NCBI RefSeq assembly: GCF_049341065.1
Contig: NZ_JBMPIX010000018.1
Location: forward strand, 22,370-86,369
Length of the DNA stretch: 64,000 nucleotides
Source of the DNA: Pacificoceanicola sp049341065
Lineage (GTDB): Bacteria > Pseudomonadota > Alphaproteobacteria > Rhodobacterales > Rhodobacteraceae
Reading direction: 5' to 3'
Shown: positions 36,056-44,483 of the stretch, piece after piece
Layout: the number at the start of each line of letters is the position of its first letter
Position numbering within the stretch: the first letter of the stretch is position 1
Made by a program: the position numbers and the translations under genes
The notes under the pieces: generated by a model
The model's input: the letters and a program-made list of their open reading frames with translations, nothing else
What the model was told of the DNA's origin: nothing
Databases searched by the model: none

Positions 36056-36637
36056 ATGACGGAGCAGACCCCTCTTGGCACAACTGATTTGATTGGGAAA
36101 ATGCTGATCGCAATGCCCGGCATGGGCGATCCGCGTTTCGAGCATAGCGTTGTCTTTATCTGTGATCACTCGGACGACGGTGCGATGGGGTTGATCGTGA
36201 ACAAGCCCAGTAGCGATGTCGATATCAAGTCGTTGATGATGCAACTCGATATCGACATTAGCGTGGGCCTTTCAGATCATGCCGTACATTTCGGTGGCCC
36301 GGTCGAAATGGGCCGGGGATTTGTGCTGCACTCACCTGATTATGCGTCTGCGGTGACGACTTTGCAGGTCAAAGACGACATCAGCATGACCGCCACGCTG
36401 GACATCCTCGAAGAACTGGCGCGTGGCGAAGGGCCGTCAAAGTGGCTGATGACGCTGGGCTATTCCGGTTGGGGCCCGGGGCAGCTTGAAAGCGAGTTGA
36501 CGCAGAATGGGTGGTTGGTCTGTGATGCCTCGGCGCGGTTAATCTTTGACCTCCCGGACCTTGAGAAGTGGGAAGCTGCGCTTGAGACTCTCGGGGTTGC
36601 CGCCTTGGCCCTTTCAGCCGAAGGCGGACGCGCTTGA
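36056..36637 (+). CDS. YqgE/AlgH family protein
   Basis: A 193-residue member of the YqgE/AlgH family (DUF179), a single-domain protein of unsettled role found in most proteobacteria. The signature IGKMLIAMPGMGDPRFEHSV is at residues ~12-32, followed by GAMGLIVNKPSSDV, HFGGPVEMGRGFVLHS and a LGYSGWGPGQLESEL block near the C-terminus. It is a single gene, divergent from the DsbD-like gene (153 bases between starts) and convergent with the Sua5 gene. Confidence 0.93.
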   Translation: MTEQTPLGTTDLIGKMLIAMPGMGDPRFEHSVVFICDHSDDGAMGLIVNKPSSDVDIKSLMMQLDIDISVGLSDHAVHFGGPVEMGRGFVLHSPDYASAVTTLQVKDDISMTATLDILEELARGEGPSKWLMTLGYSGWGPGQLESELTQNGWLVCDASARLIFDLPDLEKWEAALETLGVAALALSAEGGRA

Positions 36638-36667
36638 AAACACGTAAATTGGGCGCTGACCGGCCTG

Positions 36668-37615
36668 CTACCGCTCGGCCGCAGCCCGACTGAGCCGGTC
36701 GTTGATCGCCACGCCAAGACCGATATGCGGAATGGGCGAGACGGCGATGGTATGTGCGCCCAATGCGTCCAGCCGGTGCAGGTATTCAAACAGGTTGGCG
36801 GCGGCTTCGGTCATGTCCTCGGAGGGCGACAGGTTGAGATCGCAGTCGACCGCGCCAAAGCCTAACCGCGCTTCGCCGGGGTCCCAATCAGTGGCGTTCA
36901 GCCGGACGCTGGCGCGCGGCGCATAGTGAGAGCGGGTCTGCCCCGGCGCCGAGATTGCCTCGGTGTCGCGGCGTTCAGCCACGCGGGCGCCGAGGGTTTC
37001 GCTCAGCGCGTCAAGAGTGATCCCACCGGGCCGCAGAAGGGTCGGCTTGCCCGCAAGGCCAAGTATGGTGGATTCGAGCCCCACCTGACATGGGCCGCCG
37101 TCGACCACCGCTTCGATCCGTCCGGATAGCCCTTCAAGGACATGCGCGGCGCGCGTCGGGCTGATCTGTCCCGACCGGTTGGCAGAAGGTGCTGCAACCG
37201 GCCCGCCAAAGGCGTGCAACAAGGCGCGGGCGACGGGCGCTTCGGGCATGCGCACGGCCAGGGTGTCCAGCCCGGCTGTGACCAACTTGGAAATCTTGGC
37301 ACCGTCGCGCAGCGGCAGAACCAGCGTCAGTGGGCCGGGCCAAAAGGCCTGCGCAACTGCATCGGCGTTGTCGTTCCAGACCACAAGGTCTTTTACGGCG
37401 TCCAGATCGGCGAGATGCACAATCAGCGGGTTGAAGCTGGGCCGCCCCTTTGCTTCGTAAATCCGGGCAACGGCGCGGTCATTGCCGGCATCAGCGCCCA
37501 GTCCATAAACGGTCTCGGTTGGAAAGGCGACAAGGGCGCCTTGGTGCAGCAGGGCCGCAGCCCGTTCCAGCCCTTCGGCGTCTGGCGCTAGTGTCTGGGT
37601 GGTAAGCTTGGCCAT
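36668..37615 (-). CDS. threonylcarbamoyl-AMP synthase (Sua5 type)
   Basis: This enzyme makes threonylcarbamoyl-AMP from threonine, bicarbonate and ATP for the t6A37 modification of ANN-decoding tRNAs. At 315 residues it is the long Sua5 form. The YrdC domain is about residues 10-200, with GALVAFPTETVYGLGADA, KGRPSFNPLIVHLAD, AVRMPEAPVA and SANRSGQISPT. After a linker there is a C-terminal Sua5 domain containing APGQTRSHYAPRA. It is divergent from the acyl-CoA dehydrogenase gene. The short TsaC form lacks the C-terminal domain, so I did not use that symbol. Confidence 0.93.
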   Translation of the reverse strand: MAKLTTQTLAPDAEGLERAAALLHQGALVAFPTETVYGLGADAGNDRAVARIYEAKGRPSFNPLIVHLADLDAVKDLVVWNDNADAVAQAFWPGPLTLVLPLRDGAKISKLVTAGLDTLAVRMPEAPVARALLHAFGGPVAAPSANRSGQISPTRAAHVLEGLSGRIEAVVDGGPCQVGLESTILGLAGKPTLLRPGGITLDALSETLGARVAERRDTEAISAPGQTRSHYAPRASVRLNATDWDPGEARLGFGAVDCDLNLSPSEDMTEAAANLFEYLHRLDALGAHTIAVSPIPHIGLGVAINDRLSRAAAER

Positions 37616-37743
37616 GGGTCCCCGTACCGCAATTTAGTGACGCGGCGTTTCAGTTGAAGGCGGCGCAGGGCAGTATACCGTGAACGCCACAAATTCCTTT
37701 GCTACTAGAGCGTTCTCGCCTTGCCAAGTGAACAGGAGAGCCC

Positions 37744-39444
37744 ATGCCTTATCATGCCCCATTGGATGATTACCGCCTGCTTCTGAGCGATGTTGTCGAT
37801 TTTGCTCAGGTCACCAAGACAGAACGCTTTGCCGAAGCAACACCGGATATGGTCGAAGCGATCCTGACCGAGGCTGGAAAGATGTGCCAAGAGGTACTGG
37901 CGCCGCTCAACCGCAACGGCGATCTTGATCCTGCGCGGCTGGAGAACGGGATCGTCCGAACCTCCAGGGGCTTTGCAGAGGGCTACAAGTCGATCGCTGA
38001 GGGCGGCTGGGTTGCCATTGCGGCGGATCCCGAACACGGCGGCATGGGGCTGCCGATGACGGTGACCACCGCCGTGAACGAGATGATGAGCGCGGCCTGC
38101 CTGTCCTTGCAGCTCAACCCCTTGATGACGCAGGGACAGATCGAAGCGCTGGAGCACCATGCCAGCGATGAGATGAAGGCACTGTACCTGCCCAAGCTGG
38201 TCAGCGGCGAATGGGCCGGAACAATGAACCTGACCGAACCGCAGGCTGGGTCCGACGTTGGCGCTCTGGCCTCAAAGGCCGAGCCGAATGGCGACGGTAC
38301 CTACGCGATCACGGGCCAGAAGATCTATATCAGCTGGGGCGACAACGATTTCACCCAAAACGTTTGCCACCTTGTGCTGGCGCGCCTGCCCGATGGGGTT
38401 CCGGGAACCAAGGGCATCAGCCTGTTCCTCGTGCCCAAGCTGATCCCGGACGAAGACGGCAATCCGGGCGTGGCCAACAGCCTCAAGGTGGTCAGCCTTG
38501 AACACAAGCTTGGTCTGCACGGTAGTCCGACCTGCGTGATGCAATACGACGGCGCACAAGGCTGGCTGGTTGGCGAACCCCACGACGGCATGCGCGCCAT
38601 GTTCACCATGATGAACAACGCCCGTCTTGGTGTTGGCGGGCAGGGGATCGGCGTGGCCGAGGGCGCCTATCAGCACGCGCTGACCTATGCGCAGGAACGC
38701 AAACAGGGCCGTTCGCCCGAGGGCACGATCATCGGTCACGCGGACGTGCGGCGGATGCTGGCCACCATGAAGGCCGAAGTCTTTGCTGCCCGCGCCATTG
38801 CGCTCGACTGTGCGGTGGCCATCGATATGGCCCGCGCCACAGGCGAGGCCGATTGGCAGGCCCGCGCGGCCCTGCTGACCCCAATCGCCAAGGCCTTTGG
38901 CACTGACACGGGGATCGACGTGGCAAGCATGGGTGTGCAGGTGCATGGCGGCATGGGCTACATCGAGGAAACCGGTGCGGCGCAGTATCTGCGCGACGTG
39001 CGCGTGACAGCCATCTACGAAGGCACCAACGGAATTCAGGCCATGGACCTTGTGGGCCGCAAGATGATGGACGGCGGCGAGGCGGCCTTCCGACTGCTGG
39101 ATGAGCTTGAGGCATGCGCCGAAAGCGCCCGCGCCAGCCTGCCCGATCTGGCCGAACCGGTCTGGCAAGCCTGCGAAACCCTGCGCGAGACCATCGAGGT
39201 TCTTGTAAGCATGGACATGTCGCAGCGGTTTGCGGGCGCGGTGCCCTTCTTGCGCGGTTTTGCGCGCGTTTTGGGCGGCCACTATCACCTGCGCGCGGCG
39301 ATGGCGCGGCCTGATGGGCCTCATGCGCGGATTGCGCGTTTCTACATCACCCGGCTGCTGCCTGAACACGCCGGCCTGTTTTCCCATGCCAAGGCAGGCG
39401 ATTCAGAGTTGATGGCGATTTCGCCGGACGATCTCGCGGTATGA
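37744..39444 (+). CDS. acyl-CoA dehydrogenase
   Basis: A 566-residue FAD-dependent acyl-CoA dehydrogenase of the long class with an extra C-terminal domain. Landmarks are AADPEHGGMGLP, the substrate-loop block MNLTEPQAGSDVG, IYISWGD, and GGMGYIEETGAAQYLRD with YEGTNGIQAMDL near residue 420. The last ~130 residues form the C-terminal domain shared with DmdC (methylmercaptopropionyl-CoA dehydrogenase) and with several fatty acyl dehydrogenases of roseobacters; sequence alone does not say which. Its stop overlaps the start of an MBL-fold hydrolase by four bases, so the pair may work in one degradation route. The start follows CAGGAG. Confidence 0.92.
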   Translation: MPYHAPLDDYRLLLSDVVDFAQVTKTERFAEATPDMVEAILTEAGKMCQEVLAPLNRNGDLDPARLENGIVRTSRGFAEGYKSIAEGGWVAIAADPEHGGMGLPMTVTTAVNEMMSAACLSLQLNPLMTQGQIEALEHHASDEMKALYLPKLVSGEWAGTMNLTEPQAGSDVGALASKAEPNGDGTYAITGQKIYISWGDNDFTQNVCHLVLARLPDGVPGTKGISLFLVPKLIPDEDGNPGVANSLKVVSLEHKLGLHGSPTCVMQYDGAQGWLVGEPHDGMRAMFTMMNNARLGVGGQGIGVAEGAYQHALTYAQERKQGRSPEGTIIGHADVRRMLATMKAEVFAARAIALDCAVAIDMARATGEADWQARAALLTPIAKAFGTDTGIDVASMGVQVHGGMGYIEETGAAQYLRDVRVTAIYEGTNGIQAMDLVGRKMMDGGEAAFRLLDELEACAESARASLPDLAEPVWQACETLRETIEVLVSMDMSQRFAGAVPFLRGFARVLGGHYHLRAAMARPDGPHARIARFYITRLLPEHAGLFSHAKAGDSELMAISPDDLAV

Positions 39445-40484
39445 TGGACGGCGCCGACACCCTGATCCGCTACCCTTGGGAAACTCCCCCCACCCCGGGC
39501 GAGGCCATCGAGGTGGCCGAAGGCGTCCTTTGGTTGCGCATGCCGCTGCCGATGAAACTGGATCACGTGAATGTCTATGCGCTGGATGACGGAGATGGCT
39601 GGACGATTGTGGATACCGGCTTTTCGACGGGAAAATCTCGGGCCTATTGGGAACAGGCCATGGCGGGGCCTCTGGGCGGCAAACCCGTCACGCGGGTGAT
39701 TGTCACCCATCATCACCCAGACCACATCGGGCTTGCGGGCTGGTTCCAGTCCGAACATGGCGCGGAGCTTGTCACGACGCGGACGGCATGGCTTTTTGCC
39801 CGAATGTTGCTGCTGGATGAACAGGACAGACCGTCCGCTGAGACCATAAGCTATTGGAAGCACTGCGGCATGGCGCCCGAGGTGCTGTCGCAGCGCATGG
39901 CGGAACGTCCGTTCAATTTTGCCGATTGCGTCTATCCGATGCCCTTGGGCTTCACGCGGATCAAGCAGGGCGACACCATCAATGCGGGCGGACGAACATG
40001 GGACGTGCACATCGGCAATGGCCATGCACCGGAACACGCCACGCTTTGGTCGCGCGATTGCGATCTGCTGATTGCCGGCGACCAGATCCTTCCCTCGATC
40101 AGTTCGAACCTCGGTGTCTATGCAACCGAACCCAAGGCCGATCCCGTAGCGGACTGGCTTGAGGCCTGTGAAAGGCTCTCTGCTTTGGCGCGGCCCGAGC
40201 ATCTGGTGCTGGGGGGCCACAAGCTGCCCTTCACCGGCCTTTCTGCCCGCATGCACCAGTTGATCGAAAACCACCATTCGGCGCTCGACCGCTTGCACGC
40301 GCATTTGAAAACGCCTTGCGCAGCGGGCGAATGCTTTCCACCGCTGTTCAAGCGCAGGATTGGTGATGCGGAATACGGGTTGGCGCTGGTCGAGGCGATG
40401 GCGCATTGCCTGCACCTTTGGCATGAAGGTCGCGCGACGCGCGAGTTGCGCGAAGATGGCGCTTGGGCTTTCACGGCCTGCTAA
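39441..40484 (+). CDS. metallo-beta-lactamase-fold hydrolase
   Basis: A 347-residue zinc hydrolase. The HxHxDH motif is VTHHHPDHIG (about residues 90-99), and a later NGHAPEHATLW with a LIAGDQILPSIS block supplies the next histidine and the bridging aspartate; the last histidine is probably in LGGHKLPF. The C-terminal ~90 residues are helical, as in the LACTB2-like and thioesterase-like subgroups. It overlaps the acyl-CoA dehydrogenase by four bases, so an acyl-thioester substrate is a reasonable guess, not shown. Two ATG codons in a row (39441 and 39444) are possible starts. Confidence 0.85.
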   Translation: MMDGADTLIRYPWETPPTPGEAIEVAEGVLWLRMPLPMKLDHVNVYALDDGDGWTIVDTGFSTGKSRAYWEQAMAGPLGGKPVTRVIVTHHHPDHIGLAGWFQSEHGAELVTTRTAWLFARMLLLDEQDRPSAETISYWKHCGMAPEVLSQRMAERPFNFADCVYPMPLGFTRIKQGDTINAGGRTWDVHIGNGHAPEHATLWSRDCDLLIAGDQILPSISSNLGVYATEPKADPVADWLEACERLSALARPEHLVLGGHKLPFTGLSARMHQLIENHHSALDRLHAHLKTPCAAGECFPPLFKRRIGDAEYGLALVEAMAHCLHLWHEGRATRELREDGAWAFTAC

Positions 40485-40634
40485 GCCTGTGCTGGTCGGC
40501 TTACGGCCGAAGTCGTGGACACCTGCCGCAAGATGACCGGCTTGCGCATTATCCCGGCCTTAGACATTCCGGGCAGCTTGGTTAAGGATGATACCAAGGA
40601 CGCGCCTGTTCAACCGCAGTGAAGGAGGCTTGCC

Positions 40635-41087
40635 ATGGATGATACCATCGCCACAACCGCCGAGGCGCATGAGGCCGATGCAATACCGCGCCGGATCGAG
40701 GTTCATACCGATGACACGCCCGCAAAGTGCAGCCCTTTGCCCGAAGCGGTTGCGCAGACACCGGTCAAGAACAAAAGCCCGGCGGAATGGGCCTATGAAC
40801 GCTTGATTCTTTACATCCAGAACTTCGAAGAACAGTTGGACAATGAACACGAGGTCGCCATGGGCTTTGCCGGAGGCGAAGCCGGTGTGCTGCGCATCGA
40901 AGGGCTAGGTTATTTCGACCCGGACATCGTGACTTTTTACGGCGCGGACGCCGATGGCTTGCGGACCCAGTTGATTCAGCACGTCAGCCAGTTGTCTGTG
41001 ATCCTGCGTGCCCTGCCCAAAGAGGTGGAACAAAAAGAGCCGCGCCGCATCGGTTTTCAGTTGGCAAAAGAACTGGGCACCGTCTGA
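40635..41087 (+). CDS. DUF6173 family protein
   Basis: A 150-residue protein with an acidic, disordered-looking first ~50 residues. A folded part follows: SPAEWAYERLILYIQNFEEQL, EVAMGFAGGEAGVLRIEGLGY, DIVTFYGADADGLRTQLIQHV and the C-terminal PRRIGFQLAKEL. I recognise it as DUF6173, a small family with no known function. No signal or membrane segment is seen. It follows a 150-base gap and has a GAAGGAGG site before the ATG. It lies just before the small oxidase subunit, but a link is not shown. Confidence 0.7.
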   Translation: MDDTIATTAEAHEADAIPRRIEVHTDDTPAKCSPLPEAVAQTPVKNKSPAEWAYERLILYIQNFEEQLDNEHEVAMGFAGGEAGVLRIEGLGYFDPDIVTFYGADADGLRTQLIQHVSQLSVILRALPKEVEQKEPRRIGFQLAKELGTV

Positions 41088-41178
41088 AGCCGCGACATTT
41101 GCGCATCAATGCTGCCGTGACAGGGCGAAAGAAATGCGATAAATCCTCTGCGGAACGCTAAAAACAGGACTGGCAAAC

Positions 41179-41313
41179 ATGGCTGAACACAAGCACGGCA
41201 CCATGGATATCACCACTCAGGAAAAGACCTTTAATGGGTTTATCACATTCACCATTCGCACGGTGATCGTGATCCTCTGCCTTGTTATTTTCATGGCCGT
41301 ATTCAATTCCTGA
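41179..41313 (+). CDS. aa3-type cytochrome c oxidase subunit IV
   Basis: A 44-residue protein beginning MAEHKHGTMDITTQEKTF, the hallmark of the tiny bacterial subunit IV of aa3-type oxidases (COX4_pro_2). A short soluble head is followed by one membrane helix at about residues 22-42. In the known oxidase it packs at the edge of the enzyme and is not needed for catalysis. It is too short for most gene finders. The other oxidase genes are not in this window, so it is expressed separately, as in many Rhodobacterales. Confidence 0.85.
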   Translation: MAEHKHGTMDITTQEKTFNGFITFTIRTVIVILCLVIFMAVFNS

Positions 41314-41356
41314 TCGCCGCCCGCGATTTGTAAACATTGTTAAAGGGGGGGTGCCA

Positions 41357-42004
41357 ATGGGACTGCGCGCCATGGTTCTGGCCGTTTCTGCGGCCTTGAT
41401 GCTTGCTGGATGCGGCGCAAATTTCTCGGGTGTTGATTCGACCCCGGAAGAGGTTGCCGCCGCAGCATACCGTCACCCCGGGCCGCCCGAGCTGACCCTT
41501 TATACCATGATCAACAATCGGTCGGGCTCTGGCGCGCATACGAGCCTTATGATCAATGCCTCGCAGCGCGTGGTGTTTGATCCGGCTGGCTCGGTTCGCC
41601 TGCGTGCAGTGCCAGAGATGCGCGATGTTCTTTATGGCATCACGCCGCAGGTGCGGGAATTCTACGAACGCGCTCATGCTCGCGAAACCTATCATGTTCG
41701 CATACAGACCATTCAGGTCTCGCCCGAGGTGGCCGAAGCCGCGCTGCGTATGGCGCAGACGCGCGGTCCGGTTGCATCGGCGCAGTGCTCGGCCTCGACC
41801 TCGGCCTTGCTGTCGCAATTGCCGGGCTTTCAATCGATCAAGGGCACCTGGTACCCGAACAACCTGGCAGATCAATTTGCCAAACTGCCCGGCGTCACCG
41901 AGCGCACGCTTTATGAGAACGACTCGGACGATAAATCCATTGCTATTGCCAAGTTCGAAGCCGAACAGGCTGCAAAGGGCAAAGTGGCTCAGACGGGCCA
42001 GTAA
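41357..42004 (+). CDS. lipoprotein of unknown function
   Basis: A 215-residue lipoprotein: the signal ends LMLAGCG, with Cys19 as the lipidation site. The mature part has GAHTSLMINASQRVVFDPAGS (His61) and, later, AQCSASTSALLSQLPG (Cys144). The order His then Cys, each followed by hydrophobic strand or helix, is like that of circularly permuted NlpC/P60-type hydrolases; that assignment is only an inference. The ATG at 41357 follows a run of seven G, which could serve as its ribosome site. Its end overlaps the end of azlD on the other strand by 16 bases. Confidence 0.7.
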   Translation: MGLRAMVLAVSAALMLAGCGANFSGVDSTPEEVAAAAYRHPGPPELTLYTMINNRSGSGAHTSLMINASQRVVFDPAGSVRLRAVPEMRDVLYGITPQVREFYERAHARETYHVRIQTIQVSPEVAEAALRMAQTRGPVASAQCSASTSALLSQLPGFQSIKGTWYPNNLADQFAKLPGVTERTLYENDSDDKSIAIAKFEAEQAAKGKVAQTGQ

Positions 42005-42315
42005 GCGCCCGCCAGCATGACCAGCGCCCCGGCGCCCATGCCTCCGTATACACTTTTCGTCAGATAGGCGGCTGCAAGGGCAAGAACTGCCGCGCTCAGG
42101 CGTAGCGGGTCGGTGTTGCCGCCTGTGGCCGTGGGCCAAAGCACCAGCGGAGCTACCAGCGCGGGCATGATCGCCACCGCCGTATACCGCAGATGCCGTA
42201 GCAGCCATTCCGGCATGGCGCGATCCCCGACGATGCCCAGAAACACAAAGCGCAGCCCGAAAGAGCCTAGCCCAAGGGCGCAAATCACGATCCAGAGATC
42301 GCTTTTGTCGATCAT
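41989..42315 (-). CDS. azlD: AzlD family branched-chain amino acid exporter subunit
   Basis: A 108-residue integral membrane protein of the AzlD family, the small subunit of the AzlCD exporter for branched-chain amino acids. About four hydrophobic helices are visible, with GLRFVFLGIVGDRAMPEWLL near the N-terminus and TAVAIMPALVAPLVL. The ATG overlaps the stop of azlC by four bases; the longer upstream frame is a shadow of azlC. The gene overlaps the end of the lipoprotein gene on the plus strand by 16 bases, which includes both stop codons. Confidence 0.85.
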   Translation of the reverse strand: MIDKSDLWIVICALGLGSFGLRFVFLGIVGDRAMPEWLLRHLRYTAVAIMPALVAPLVLWPTATGGNTDPLRLSAAVLALAAAYLTKSVYGGMGAGALVMLAGAYWPV

Positions 42316-43013
42316 GTCCCGGTTCTCCGTTCGATTTCCGCTCCGGTCATCATGCCGCCGATACCAGCGATGATCAGGCCCAGATTGTAGGGCACCCACA
42401 CAAAGAGCAGCGCAAGAACGGTGGCCATCAACGCGGCAAAGATATGGGCGCGGGTGCGCAGGGCAGGGCCAAGCATTGCGATAAAGGCGATGGGCAGCAC
42501 CATGTCGAGCCCCAATTCGGCGGGAATGGCATTGCCCATATAGGCGCCGACCAATGTCGCGACGTACCATGGAGGGCAAATCGGCGTGACGACCCCCATG
42601 AAAAAAGCGAACTTCTCGGCCAGCGTCATGTCCGGGCGGCGTTCGTATTCCAGCACCGAGGCGGCGTAGGTCTGATCAACAAGGAAATAAGCAGCCACGG
42701 CGCGTTTCCAGAACGGCAGCGGCCCAAGGTGCGGCGTGATCGAGGCGGAGTACATTGCCATCCGCAGGTTGACCGCCAGCGCCGAAATCAGGACCACAAC
42801 CGTCGGCGCATTGTCCGTCATCAATTGGATCGCGGTGAACTGCGCAGCGCCTGCGATCACCACGACCGAAAAGCTGAGCGTTTCAAAGACGCTCAGGCCT
42901 GCTTCGGTTGCGATCACGCCAAAGAGCAGCGCAAATGGCACGACGACCAGAAGGAAGGGGGTGCCTTCACGTACCCCGCGCCAGTAGCTTGACATCACAT
43001 CCTGCTGCGCCAT
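42312..43013 (-). CDS. azlC: AzlC family branched-chain amino acid exporter
   Basis: A 233-residue membrane protein of the AzlC family, the large subunit of a branched-chain amino acid exporter. The family block VIAGAAQFTAIQLM is present near residue 70, and SALAVNLRMAMYSASI follows, with about six to seven helices overall. The ATG at 43011-43013 was chosen because GAGG lies upstream and the preceding open frame has no site. It is divergent from fdhD with only 49 bases between starts, so the two promoters must overlap or share elements. Confidence 0.9.
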   Translation of the reverse strand: MAQQDVMSSYWRGVREGTPFLLVVVPFALLFGVIATEAGLSVFETLSFSVVVIAGAAQFTAIQLMTDNAPTVVVLISALAVNLRMAMYSASITPHLGPLPFWKRAVAAYFLVDQTYAASVLEYERRPDMTLAEKFAFFMGVVTPICPPWYVATLVGAYMGNAIPAELGLDMVLPIAFIAMLGPALRTRAHIFAALMATVLALLFVWVPYNLGLIIAGIGGMMTGAEIERRTGT

Positions 43014-43062
43014 GACTTGACCTCTGCGAACCTTCCTTCGCCCTACCCAAGCCAAAGGCCAG

Positions 43063-43935
43063 ATGCAATTGCCCCAAGACTATATCATCGCCCCTGACCC
43101 TACGGCACCGCGCCTGACCCGCGAGGTAACGGGCACCGACCACACCGGCGCGCTGACCGAAATCTCGGTGGTCGAGGAACGCCCCCTGACGATTTTTCTG
43201 AATTCCCAAGAGGTTGTGACGGCGATGACCATCGGGGACTACCCCGAGTATCTGGCCGTCGGCTTTCTGCGCAATCAGGGTATGCTGAAGAACGATGAGG
43301 TGATCACAGCGGTCGATTATGACGACGATCTTGAGGTGGTCGTGGTACGCACGGCGTCAAAAACCACCTACGAGGAAAAGGTCAAGAAAAAGACCCGCAC
43401 ATCGGGTTGCGCTGTGGGTACGGTTTTTGGCGACATGATGGAAGGGCTCGAAGGGCTGACCCTGCCGGAAACCCATGTCAAAACTTCTTGGCTCTACGCG
43501 TTGGCGCATCGGATCAACACGACACCTTCGCTGTATTTGCAGGCGGGGGCGATCCACGGTTCGGTGCTTTGCGCGCAGGACCGCCCGCTGGTCTATATGG
43601 AGGACGTGGGCCGCCATAACGCCGTCGACAAGATCGCTGGTTGGATGTTCCTGAATGGCATCTCGGCAGACGACAAGATCCTCTATACCACCGGGCGGCT
43701 GACCTCGGAAATGGTGATCAAGACGGCGCTGATGGGCATCCCGGTGCTGGCTTCGCGCTCGGGGTTCACCGCTTGGGGCGTGGAAATCGCCCGGCAGGTC
43801 GGGTTGACCTGCATCGGCCGTATGCGCGGCAAGCGGTTTGTCTGCCTGTCGGGTGAGGAGCGCCTGGACTGGGACGCAGACCCCGACAGCGTGCCCGAGG
43901 ACTCCAGAAAACCCGGAAGGAAAAGTGCCGAGTGA
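43063..43935 (+). CDS. fdhD: FdhD-type formate dehydrogenase accessory protein with a single motif cysteine
   Basis: FdhD moves sulfur from a cysteine desulfurase to the molybdenum cofactor of formate dehydrogenases. The 290-residue protein shows MEDVGRHNAVDKIAGW and YTTGRLTSEMVIKTA, both standard. The CxxC motif is altered: RTSGCAVGT keeps Cys116, but the second cysteine position is Gly119. It heads the molybdenum-cofactor operon (YcxB-like, mobA, mobB, unnamed, moeA), in which most genes overlap. It may serve a formate dehydrogenase encoded elsewhere, or act as a cofactor-binding chaperone like FdsC of Rhodobacter. Confidence 0.92.
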   Translation: MQLPQDYIIAPDPTAPRLTREVTGTDHTGALTEISVVEERPLTIFLNSQEVVTAMTIGDYPEYLAVGFLRNQGMLKNDEVITAVDYDDDLEVVVVRTASKTTYEEKVKKKTRTSGCAVGTVFGDMMEGLEGLTLPETHVKTSWLYALAHRINTTPSLYLQAGAIHGSVLCAQDRPLVYMEDVGRHNAVDKIAGWMFLNGISADDKILYTTGRLTSEMVIKTALMGIPVLASRSGFTAWGVEIARQVGLTCIGRMRGKRFVCLSGEERLDWDADPDSVPEDSRKPGRKSAE

Positions 43936-44483
43936 TGTACGAGTTCGATTACACCCCGACAAAGGCCGAAGTTGCCAAGGGAATGCAAATGGCCTGCCGA
44001 TCAATCTACCGAGGTGGTTGGACAATATTGACCCTGTTATACGGGGTGTTCGTTGGGGCCAGCTTTGCAATGGCCGGTTTCATTATATCCTTTCTTGTGT
44101 TTCGTGCCTTCGGCTATTCCAACGCTGGCCAGCAAGCTCCGATAGGATGGTGGCTGGTCGCCATGGCGTTTGCGGCAGGGATGATGAGCTTTGGCCGAGT
44201 GATACGTCGCCGATCAGCAGAGGCCTATCTGACCGGCCCGGTCATGAAAGGCCAAAGACTAAGCCTTTCCGATGAAGGTATCAGTTTCAACAACGGACGG
44301 TCGCACAGCCTGACCGTCTGGTCGGATATCGACACGATCCAAGAGGCAAAGCAATTGATCATGCCGACCATGGGCAATCAGGGGTATGTCTTGCCGGATC
44401 GCATGTTGGCGCAGGCGGGTGATTCTTTGGAAATTCGAGATCAGATCAAGGCATGGCATTCGGCCGCGCGGAGGGCGGCATGA
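43935..44483 (+). CDS. YcxB-like membrane protein
   Basis: A 182-residue protein with two hydrophobic helices at about residues 30-55 and 70-88. A C-terminal ~85-residue soluble part follows, with LSLSDEGISFNNGRS, TVWSDIDTIQEAK and YVLPDRMLA. This is the pattern of the YcxB-like C-terminal domain, of unknown function. The ATG overlaps the fdhD stop (TGATG), and its own stop overlaps mobA (ATGA). It is therefore a fixed member of the molybdenum-cofactor transcript, but I see nothing that ties it to cofactor chemistry. Confidence 0.7.
   Translation: MYEFDYTPTKAEVAKGMQMACRSIYRGGWTILTLLYGVFVGASFAMAGFIISFLVFRAFGYSNAGQQAPIGWWLVAMAFAAGMMSFGRVIRRRSAEAYLTGPVMKGQRLSLSDEGISFNNGRSHSLTVWSDIDTIQEAKQLIMPTMGNQGYVLPDRMLAQAGDSLEIRDQIKAWHSAARRAA

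Noticed and set aside
37744..39444. Naming the acyl-CoA dehydrogenase dmdC
   Set aside because: The C-terminal domain and length are compatible with methylmercaptopropionyl-CoA dehydrogenase, but several paralogues of other specificity share them and no dmd neighbour is present.
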